A stretch of DNA of 41,368 bases, taken from contig JAJFJK010000207.1 of assembly GCA_021774075.1 (NCBI GenBank), positions 1 through 41,368 on the forward strand. The letters run 5' to 3'. The stretch comes from Nitrosomonas sp. Lineage in GTDB: Bacteria; Pseudomonadota; Gammaproteobacteria; Burkholderiales; Nitrosomonadaceae. Each line of letters opens with the position of its first letter. The first letter of the stretch is position 1. The translations under genes were made by a program, and so were the position numbers. The notes beneath the pieces are model-generated. The model was not told where the DNA came from, did not search any database, and saw nothing but the letters and a program-made list of their open reading frames with translations. Shown here piece by piece: positions 35,114 through 41,368 of this stretch.

Positions 35114-36031
35114 CTAGGGAATAGTAACTTCAGTCAATGGAGCAACAATTTCAATACGATTACTGGCGCTCATTTTGCTGGATGAATGTAAACGATGCGC
35201 TGCAACATATGGCAGTAATTGCTGGATATCTTCCGGCAGCACATGGTCACGATCATGAATCAGTGCCCAAGCGCGTGCAGCATGCACCAATGCCAGTCCG
35301 GCACGTGGCGAAAGGCCGATCTGGTAATATGGTGATGAACGACTAAAGCTGAGGATTGCTTGTACATAATCCAATAAGGCATCGGACATGTGTATTTGGT
35401 CAACAGCTTGCTGTAATTGCAACAAGGTGTCAGAGTCAATCGCTGGTTCAAGTGTTCCTAAAAGCTGGCGGCGATTCTCACCAGCCAAGATTCGCCGTTC
35501 TGCTTTGGCATCAGGGTAACCAAGCTCCATGCACATTAAAAACCGATCCAGCTGGGATTCTGGCAGAGGAAATGTGCCAATCTGATTGCCCGGATTTTGC
35601 GTGGCAATCACAAAAAATGGTTTGGGAAGTGCGCGTGTTTTTCCCTCAATACTGACTTGCTGTTCTTCCATTGCCTCCAACAGCGCACTCTGGGTTTTGG
35701 GAGTGGCGCGGTTGATTTCATCAGCCAAAATAACTTGATTGAAAATTGGCCCGGCGTGAAAACGAAACGAACCACTAGCCGGTTCATAAATGGCGCTACC
35801 AAGAATATCTGCGGGCAATAAATCGCTGGTGAATTGAACACGGTTAAAATTTAATCCGAGACTACTGGCCAATACATGGGATAACACGGTTTTGCCGACA
35901 CCGGGTACATCTTCAATGAGTAAATGACCACGTGCCAGCAGGCAGCAGAAAGCGAGCTTGATTTGTTGCGGTTTACCATAGATGACATGATTGATTTGCT
36001 TGAGTGTTTTTTGAATAGGTTCAACCATCAT
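35114..36031 (-). CDS. MoxR-family AAA+ ATPase, second locus
   Basis: The 305-residue ATPase has Walker A DVPGVGKT at 41-48, Walker B VILADE at 100-105, and ATQNPGNQIGTFPLPESQLDRF in sense (seen as ATQNPGNQ...LDRF). GLSPRAGLALVHAARAWA lies near 245-262. It is the first gene of the MoxR-DUF58-transglutaminase operon. The likely role is ATP-driven remodelling linked to envelope proteins. Two consecutive Met codons start the protein. Confidence 0.93.
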   Translation of the reverse strand: MMVEPIQKTLKQINHVIYGKPQQIKLAFCCLLARGHLLIEDVPGVGKTVLSHVLASSLGLNFNRVQFTSDLLPADILGSAIYEPASGSFRFHAGPIFNQVILADEINRATPKTQSALLEAMEEQQVSIEGKTRALPKPFFVIATQNPGNQIGTFPLPESQLDRFLMCMELGYPDAKAERRILAGENRRQLLGTLEPAIDSDTLLQLQQAVDQIHMSDALLDYVQAILSFSRSSPYYQIGLSPRAGLALVHAARAWALIHDRDHVLPEDIQQLLPYVAAHRLHSSSKMSASNRIEIVAPLTEVTIP

Positions 36032-36364
36032 GTATCCGGGTTATCAGGGTGGTTAAGCAATAAAATGAAAATTGGTGAGAAGCCTTTTGGTCAGATTCCC
36101 CGCTTATCTTTGTTAAATAGAACAATGACTATTCGCCGCAAATAATTGAAGAATCTGACACAAAATGGCCTCTCGCCACAATCGGAATTAATCCGTAGTA
36201 TTTTGTTATTGTTATTTGTTTCCTTGCTGATATCGAGAGAATTGCTCGAAACTTTAATCGTGAAAATGGTCGGAATTTTGACTACATTGTTGTGTTAATT
36301 TGGTAAGTGGTTCAAATCAGAACGATTTGTTGTTACCTAAAATGGCAGGGCTATTTTGAAATAA
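36032..36364. other. Intergenic region between MoxR operon start and DMT gene end
   Basis: About 330 bp of AT-rich sequence lie upstream of the second MoxR operon and 3' of the DMT gene. The near-palindrome CGGAATTAATCCG occurs at about 36181-36193. I see no gene; the operon promoter should be here. Confidence 0.45.
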
Positions 36365-36381
36365 GTTTTTAGAAGTGCCCT
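36365..36381. repeat. Solo right end of element B
   Basis: GTTTTTAGAAGTGCCCT matches the right terminal repeat of family B. It lies 12 bp beyond the stop of the DMT transporter gene (minus strand). The rest of the element is missing. Confidence 0.55.
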
Positions 36382-36393
36382 TAATGCTTTGAA

Positions 36394-37290
36394 TTAATGA
36401 TGATTCATTTTTGTTGAGAACAAACTGGCTGAAATAATCATCATGCCGCCCAGCCATTCCTGTGGTGACATGGCTTCATTCACCAGGAAATAAGCGGCAA
36501 TGGCCGCGACAAATAATTCAAATAATAAAATTACAATGGCTTGGTTGGCGGGGACGTGGGTGAGGCCGTATTGCAGCACCATGCTCATCATAAACATGGC
36601 GAGTCCCACGCCCAGTAAGAGCAACCAGCTATTACTGGTCATGTGTGCTACCGGCAATGATGAACCCATTACTAACGTGCATCCCAATCCCACCAGCGTG
36701 GCACCCAAACAAATGGCCATGGATTTAATTTCAATGCTATGCAACTGATCTTTGCGCACCAGCACATTCACCAAAGCAAACATAATCCCGCCTAATAGAC
36801 CCAGCCAATCACCGCTGGATGAGGGCAACGGGAAGTCATGATCCGGTTGCCACAACATGGTGGCTGCGCCTGTTAGTGAGAGGGCGATGACAAAATAGCC
36901 GTATTTACTTAACTTTTCATTTAGGAGTAGCCATGAAAAAAAGATCGTCCAAAGCGGTGCGAGATAAAACAGCAATAACACGCGCATGATCTCACCAACC
37001 AAAATCCCAAGGATATAAGCAATATTTGCCCAGCCCGCAAAAAAGCACATGCAAAATAACAAATGCGCTTGCCCGTTAAAAATAAGTGCTGGCCGGACAC
37101 TTTTGTGGAAAATCACCAATCCTATTAACAAGGCGACAAAATAAGTAATACTTGTGGAAATTTCACCACGGATGCCCGCCTGTTCCAGCAAACGATACGG
37201 ATACCACACCAACCCCCAAATGGTGGCGCCGCAAAGCAGAGCTAATATTGGAATAATGTTATGTTGCGGCTTGTTGCTTAATAGTGACAT
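36394..37290 (-). CDS. DMT-superfamily (EamA) membrane transporter
   Basis: The 298-residue protein has ten predicted transmembrane helices in two homologous halves of five, as in EamA drug/metabolite transporters. Examples are ILALLCGATIWGLVWYP at the start and GLTHVPANQAIVILLFELFVAAIAAYFL in the last third, where the LFELFVA.IAAYFLVNE pattern is diagnostic. Substrate unknown. It is a single gene, divergent from the DUF5995 gene. Confidence 0.85.
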   Translation of the reverse strand: MSLLSNKPQHNIIPILALLCGATIWGLVWYPYRLLEQAGIRGEISTSITYFVALLIGLVIFHKSVRPALIFNGQAHLLFCMCFFAGWANIAYILGILVGEIMRVLLLFYLAPLWTIFFSWLLLNEKLSKYGYFVIALSLTGAATMLWQPDHDFPLPSSSGDWLGLLGGIMFALVNVLVRKDQLHSIEIKSMAICLGATLVGLGCTLVMGSSLPVAHMTSNSWLLLLGVGLAMFMMSMVLQYGLTHVPANQAIVILLFELFVAAIAAYFLVNEAMSPQEWLGGMMIISASLFSTKMNHH

Positions 37291-37365
37291 GGGGTTTTAG
37301 TTGTTATATTCACTGCAGTTTGTTTTGGGTATGATGCAGAAGTTACCACATCTTAAGGAGAGGGC

Positions 37366-38145
37366 ATGTCTGAACCAAGTTTTCCTGCTTCAATTGCAAC
37401 ACCTGCAACCACAATTGATGATGTGATTAATCAACTCGACGCCATTGTCGAATGGTCCAAACAAAATAATTCGCGTATGGGCTATTTTGCTGCGTTATAC
37501 CGCAAGGTCACGATACAAGTTAAGAAAGGCATTGCAGATGGTTTCTTTGATGACGGCCCACGCATGGAGCGCCTTGATGTCATATTCGCCAATCGTTATA
37601 TTCACGCATGTTATCAGTATCAGACGCAACAAACACCGACCCAATCCTGGGTGCGTGCATTTGATGAAACCGAGCGCTGGTGGCCCATCGTTTTGCAGCA
37701 TCTGTTAATGGGCATGAATGCGCATATTAACCTGGATCTGGGCATCGCGGCCGCAGAAACAGTGCCTCCTGAAGAACTGCCTAATCTGAAAGGTGATTTT
37801 GAAAAGATCAACAAAGTATTGGCCGGCCTGGTGGGTGATGTGCTCAAAGAACTGGCTGAAATATGGTGGTTATTGGGATTGTTAAATAAGTATTTGGGCA
37901 GCGTTGAAAACGCCATTATCAATTTCAGCATGGGAAAAGCCCGCGATGCAGCCTGGTCATTTGCAGAAACGCTCTCGCCTTTATCGGAACAACAACGCAA
38001 GCAGGAGATTGTCGATAAAGATGAAATGCTCGCATTATTTTCAAATGTCATTTCCCATCCGGGTGTTACCGGCTCATTAATTACCAAGGTTATTCGTCTG
38101 GGAGAACGCGGCACCACACGTCAGCGTATTGAGATACTGGAGTGA
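37366..38145 (+). CDS. DUF5995 family protein
   Basis: The 259-residue soluble protein has a strong AAGGAG five bases before the ATG. It contains FDDGPRMERLDVIFANRYI, a W.RAFD segment and LLMGMNAHINLDLGIA, which I associate with DUF5995, an uncharacterised all-helical family. The HINLDL motif is the most conserved part. No signal peptide is seen. It may be transcribed with the GDPD gene 33 bp downstream, although a B-element end lies between them. Confidence 0.7.
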   Translation: MSEPSFPASIATPATTIDDVINQLDAIVEWSKQNNSRMGYFAALYRKVTIQVKKGIADGFFDDGPRMERLDVIFANRYIHACYQYQTQQTPTQSWVRAFDETERWWPIVLQHLLMGMNAHINLDLGIAAAETVPPEELPNLKGDFEKINKVLAGLVGDVLKELAEIWWLLGLLNKYLGSVENAIINFSMGKARDAAWSFAETLSPLSEQQRKQEIVDKDEMLALFSNVISHPGVTGSLITKVIRLGERGTTRQRIEILE

Positions 38146-38160
38146 TTTTAGAAGCGCCTT
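38145..38160. repeat. Solo right end of element B at a stop codon
   Basis: ATTTTAGAAGCGCCTT overlaps the last base of the DUF5995 stop codon and matches the right terminal repeat of family B. Only this end is present. Confidence 0.5.
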
Positions 38161-38178
38161 TAAATATGGTGAACTTCA

Positions 38179-39462
38179 ATGCAACGAATTCAAAATACTC
38201 TCGTAACAATCGCTGCCTTATTTGTGCTGCTTCCTGCCGTAAGTTCGGCTGCCGTAGGTAACAATACGCATTTTTTTGGTGACGGAAATACAAAACAAAA
38301 AATCAGCCATGATGCCAAAAAACTTCGTGTCAACGTAGAACTCGGCCCAAGGCCATTTTTTCTGGTCGACGATATGGATGAGGGTGAACTTAAAACCACA
38401 TTGCAACGCTGTACAAAAGGCCCGTTTGCGAAAACCAAATTTTCAATTGGACACCGTGGTGCGCCACTTCAATTTCCAGAGCATTCAAAGGAATCCTATG
38501 AAGCTGCAGCGCGTATGGGTGCGGGCATCATAGAATGTGACGTGACGTTCACCCAGGATAAGGAATTAGTGTGCCGTCATTCTCAATGTGATTTACATAC
38601 CACAACCAACATTCTTGCCACTGATTTGGCCGATAAATGTACAACCCCACCTGATTTCAGTAGCGACCAGCCTTTTGCCAATGTTAAATGTTGCACCAGC
38701 GACATCACACTGGCTGAATTTAAAACGCTAAAAGCCAAAATGGATGCCGGTGACCTCGGCGCTCAAAGTGTTGAGGAATATATGGTTGCCACACCTGACG
38801 GACGCACCGACTTGTATTCTGGCGATGGAACGGTGATGACGCATGCCGAAAGTATCGATCTGTTTAAAAGACTGCGTGTCAAAATGACACCTGAATTGAA
38901 ATCGCCGACTGTTGAAATGCCTTTTGACGGTTTTACGCAACAAGACTATGCGCAAAAAATGATTGATGAATACAAAAACGCCGGTGTAAAGCCAAAGGAT
39001 GTTTATGTGCAATCCTTTAATTTGGACGATGTCCGTTATTGGCTCGCTAACGAACCCCGCTTCGGCAAACAGGTCGTTTTTCTCGAAGATGTTAATAGCG
39101 AAGCTGATCTTCCTGATGCCATTGCAAGGCTGGATACATTGATGGCCGAAGGTGTACAAATGTTAGCGCCGCCACTCTGGGCGCTGGTAACGCTAAATGC
39201 ATCCAATCAAATCATACCCTCTGAATACGCCTTGACGGCCAAAGCAGCCGGTTTCGAGATCATCACCTGGACACTTGAGCGTTCCGGGTTGTTAAAAAAT
39301 GGCGGTGGTTGGTATTATCAGACTGTCACCGAGGCGATAGATAATGATGGCGATACCATGGAAATGCTGGATGTGCTCGCAAAAGATGTTGGTGTTTTGG
39401 GCATTTTCTCAGATTGGCCAGCTACCACCACGTACTATGCCAATTGCATGAATCTTAAATGA
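38179..39462 (+). CDS. Secreted glycerophosphodiester phosphodiesterase, eukaryote-like type
   Basis: The 427-residue protein has a signal peptide (about 1-23, ending SSA) and a GDPD TIM barrel: GHRGAP with His92, [24 protein letters not shown], and [16 protein letters not shown] with the second catalytic His. The long insert with several Cys (DKCTTPP, VKCCTSD) and the phrase order resemble GDPDs best known from fungi and some environmental bacteria, not the E. coli GlpQ type. It would release glycerol 3-phosphate outside the cytoplasm; the Cys residues may form disulfides. Confidence 0.87.
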   Translation: MQRIQNTLVTIAALFVLLPAVSSAAVGNNTHFFGDGNTKQKISHDAKKLRVNVELGPRPFFLVDDMDEGELKTTLQRCTKGPFAKTKFSIGHRGAPLQFPEHSKESYEAAARMGAGIIECDVTFTQDKELVCRHSQCDLHTTTNILATDLADKCTTPPDFSSDQPFANVKCCTSDITLAEFKTLKAKMDAGDLGAQSVEEYMVATPDGRTDLYSGDGTVMTHAESIDLFKRLRVKMTPELKSPTVEMPFDGFTQQDYAQKMIDEYKNAGVKPKDVYVQSFNLDDVRYWLANEPRFGKQVVFLEDVNSEADLPDAIARLDTLMAEGVQMLAPPLWALVTLNASNQIIPSEYALTAKAAGFEIITWTLERSGLLKNGGGWYYQTVTEAIDNDGDTMEMLDVLAKDVGVLGIFSDWPATTTYYANCMNLK

Positions 39463-39469
39463 TGCGCTA

Positions 39470-39487
39470 GCCTGAATATTTCACCAA
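39470..39487. repeat. Solo end of element C
   Basis: GCCTGAATATTTCACCAA matches the 18-bp end of family C with two differences and is preceded by TA, as in the complete copy. It starts 8 bp after the GDPD stop. No second end was found before the peroxidase gene. Confidence 0.5.
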
Positions 39488-39676
39488 CATTTAGCAGAAT
39501 TAAGTATTGTCCCTAGATTTTACTAATACGATAGAAGCTTCAACAAACCTGGCAGCCGAAAAGCCTTTGTTGCGGTGTTCTTGTTATATCCTTGTTAGAA
39601 AGTGCGTTTTATCACTGCATTTAACAAGTTTAAAGATTACTTTGTGCCTTCATTCAAATGATAAAAGGAAGGCCAC

Positions 39677-41122
39677 ATGTCTGATAAAACTAGTGATCTA
39701 AAGCAAAAACACAAACCAATGCATGGTACTGCTAAAGCAAAAGGGTGCTCACATCTACAGTTGGGTAATTTTTGTAAAATGTTTCCTGAGCTTCATAGCT
39801 GGGGAGATGAATATGGTATCGAAGATCAATGTAAGGCTGAGAATATTGCTGCAGCACTTGGGGGTATCAATAGTATTATGCATGATATTAATTCAGACTC
39901 TCCTGATAGCAGTATTCCAGCCGCATATACTTTTTTAGCACAGTTTATCGATCACGATCTTACGCTGGATACAACAAGTAATCTTCATGGTGAGCCACTC
40001 GACAATGCAGAAGTTTCTCATCTTCCTAACTTACGTTCCGCATCGCTTGATCTAGACAATATTTATGGTTTTGGACCGGATGCATCCCCATTTTTGTATG
40101 ACCAATCACAGCCTGGCCGGATGCTGATTGGCAACGAGAATAACCAGAATGACGTTCCTCGTAATAGTGATGGGAGAGCGCTTATCGGTGATCCTAGAAA
40201 TGATGAGAATATTTTCTTATCACAAATGCAACTTTTGTTTCTACGTTTTCATAATCGTCGTATTATCGGCCGTAGTTTTGAAGAAGCTCAAATTGATGTG
40301 CGTTATCACTACCAATATATTGTATTAAAAGATTTTCTTAAAAGAATATGCGATGAAAATGTGTACAATTATGCGCTTTCTGAACTTGGAAGCGGCCACT
40401 TTCCAAAATGTGACATACGAGATAAATGTGGTCGAATCTGTATGCCAGTTGAGTTTTCTGTGGCTGCATATCGGTTTGGTCATTCACTGGTTCGTTCACA
40501 GTACCCGACAAACAGTAATTATCCTGTAATTGATCTGTTTGATGAACGATTTGGCACAGAAGGCTTTGGTTTTGTTCCTTCAGAATTAACAGTTGATTGG
40601 CGTTTTCTTCTTGATGTCGAAAGTTGTCATGATTATGTTAAATCAAAGGCTTTTGATCATCTACTTGCTGATGAATTAATTAGAATGCCTGATCCTATTG
40701 TTGGGCGCTTTGCTAGTGACAATGACCGTTCTCTAGCTTTTCGTAATTTACTTAGAGGTTATGCACTCGGATTACCTTCTGGTCAGAGTGTTGCTGCAGC
40801 ACTCGCAGATAAAGGTTATCCTGTGAATGAACTCCAGTCTCTTCAGTTTTCAAACATGTATGGTTGGAACTGCCTGGATTCTGATACTCGTTGTAGCTTA
40901 GAAAGACACACGCCACTATTTCTCTATATCATGCGGGAATCAGGTGTTGTTAATGAGGGACGGCGATTGGGGCCCGTTGGGTCTGCGATTTTAATGGAAG
41001 TGTTCGGAGCCATATTAGTTTATTGTGATAGTTTCCTGAATAAAGATTGGGAACCTGATCCGTGTATCGTAGGTGACGGCACATTGACCCTGGCTGATAT
41101 TGTTAGATATGTAAATAAGTAA
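39677..41122 (+). CDS. Animal-type haem peroxidase, no signal peptide
   Basis: The 481-residue protein of the animal haem peroxidase superfamily has distal His93 in AQFIDHDLT with the adjoining Asp94 (haem link or calcium site), and LDLDNIYGFG. Arg174 lies in GDPRNDEN, followed by LLFLRFHNR, and proximal His269 in AAYRFGHSLVRSQY. It ends with a short LADIVRYVNK. There is no signal peptide, RTX repeat or other secretion mark, so it may be cytoplasmic or exported without a Sec signal. AAGGAAG precedes the ATG. Its codons look more AT-rich than those of the genes at the left of the window, and an IS110 element follows it. Confidence 0.85.
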   Translation: MSDKTSDLKQKHKPMHGTAKAKGCSHLQLGNFCKMFPELHSWGDEYGIEDQCKAENIAAALGGINSIMHDINSDSPDSSIPAAYTFLAQFIDHDLTLDTTSNLHGEPLDNAEVSHLPNLRSASLDLDNIYGFGPDASPFLYDQSQPGRMLIGNENNQNDVPRNSDGRALIGDPRNDENIFLSQMQLLFLRFHNRRIIGRSFEEAQIDVRYHYQYIVLKDFLKRICDENVYNYALSELGSGHFPKCDIRDKCGRICMPVEFSVAAYRFGHSLVRSQYPTNSNYPVIDLFDERFGTEGFGFVPSELTVDWRFLLDVESCHDYVKSKAFDHLLADELIRMPDPIVGRFASDNDRSLAFRNLLRGYALGLPSGQSVAAALADKGYPVNELQSLQFSNMYGWNCLDSDTRCSLERHTPLFLYIMRESGVVNEGRRLGPVGSAILMEVFGAILVYCDSFLNKDWEPDPCIVGDGTLTLADIVRYVNK

Positions 41123-41159
41123 GTTGAGTTAATACGCTAGCATTTCCCTACCTTGCCGG

Positions 41160-41250
41160 GACGGGAGTCTCACCCACTGGAATCTTCGAAATTCTGAGGA
41201 CACATTGCTTAATTCCATGCGCAATTGAGTAATGTAATGGAATGGACGCC
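41160..41250. repeat. Possible end of a REP-associated (Y1) element next to IS110
   Basis: GGGACGGGAGTCTCACCC and ATTCTGAGGACACATTGCTT resemble sequences I remember from ends of REP-associated tyrosine transposase elements. The match is from memory only. ATTCCA/TGGAAT inverted repeats lie immediately before the presumed IS110 end near 41243. Confidence 0.25.
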
Positions 41251-41323
41251 CACTATCTGAAACGGCATCAATGTGCCAAAGTAGTGATTTTAAACCACTA
41301 GAGATCAGAGAGGAGCGTCCGAA

Positions 41324-41368
41324 ATGAAGATTACAACAATAGGTATTGATTTGGCAAAGGAAGTATTT
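41324..41368 (+). CDS. Partial IS110/IS1111-family transposase
   Basis: Fifteen codons are visible before the window ends: MKITTIGIDLAKEVF. The IGIDLAK.VF start is the hallmark of the DEDD catalytic domain of IS110-family transposases (first Asp in IGID). GAGG lies upstream as a ribosome binding site. About 80 bp earlier TGGACGCCCACTATC and, just before the gene, GGAGCGTCC suggest the left inverted repeat and subterminal copy typical of the IS1111 subgroup. Confidence 0.85.
   Translation, partial: MKITTIGIDLAKEVF

Noticed and set aside
37620..38117. A 165-residue minus-strand open frame
   Set aside because: It is antisense to the DUF5995 gene, which has a strong ribosome binding site and recognisable motifs.
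39507..39701. A 64-codon frame before the peroxidase gene
   Set aside because: It has no ribosome binding site or family resemblance, and its end overlaps the peroxidase start in another frame.

Overview
The window looks like a chromosomal stretch of a proteobacterium, beta or gamma, with moderate GC. The markers are a fur / bamE / dapB neighbourhood, apaH, an MltB-type lytic transglycosylase, full-length Sua5, two MoxR-DUF58 loci and a CNP1-like lipoprotein. The CNP1-like protein, the fur-bamE-dapB order and a Rhesus-type (not AmtB-type) ammonium channel together hint at a Nitrosomonadales-like betaproteobacterium. This is inference; no rRNA or other decisive marker is present.

Layout. 1-140: end of an insertion sequence, possibly IS1595-like. 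401-7289 (minus): a six-gene MoxR / DUF58 / DUF4381 / VWA / VWA-TPR / BatD operon, probably an envelope chaperone-like complex. 7445-10895 (minus): three overlapping genes, a TPR-SPINDLY (GT41) O-glycosyltransferase followed by two SAM methyltransferases. 10896-11473: two miniature mobile elements. 11474-12900 (minus): a DUF3820 protein, an unknown membrane protein and the remnant of a third gene. 12985-15477 (plus): a three-PAS GGDEF-EAL protein. 15703-20746 (minus): fur, mltB-like, sua5, a HAD phosphatase and glpK in one closely spaced run. 20800-22313 (plus): bamE and dapB, then nested mobile elements. 22728-24276: convergent, overlapping apaH and plsC-like genes. 24516-26257 (plus): a decayed kinase tail and an alginate-export-type outer membrane protein. 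26258-26940: repeats and a hairpin-rich stretch. 26941-31866 (minus): Rh channel, CNP1-like lipoprotein, an Fe-S/DUF3501 fusion protein and rubrerythrin. 32138-36031 (minus): a second MoxR-DUF58-transglutaminase operon. 36394-41122: DMT transporter, DUF5995 protein, a GDPD of eukaryote-like type, and an animal-type haem peroxidase. 41324 to the end: start of an IS110/IS1111 transposase.

The least expected content is non-coding. At least three families of miniature inverted-repeat elements (called A, B and C here) are scattered through the window. Family B (about 143 bp; five copies plus two end remnants) sits almost always just 3' of a stop codon. One B copy carries a complete C element inserted with an apparent TA duplication. 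Family A ends carry an outward-facing AAGGAG that appears to be the ribosome binding site of the SPINDLY gene. Other unusual points are the Fe-S/DUF3501 gene fusion next to rubrerythrin, the bacterial Rh channel with a coiled-coil tail, and decayed gene remnants beside mobile-element ends.

All assignments come from reading the sequence and recalling family motifs; no database search was run.
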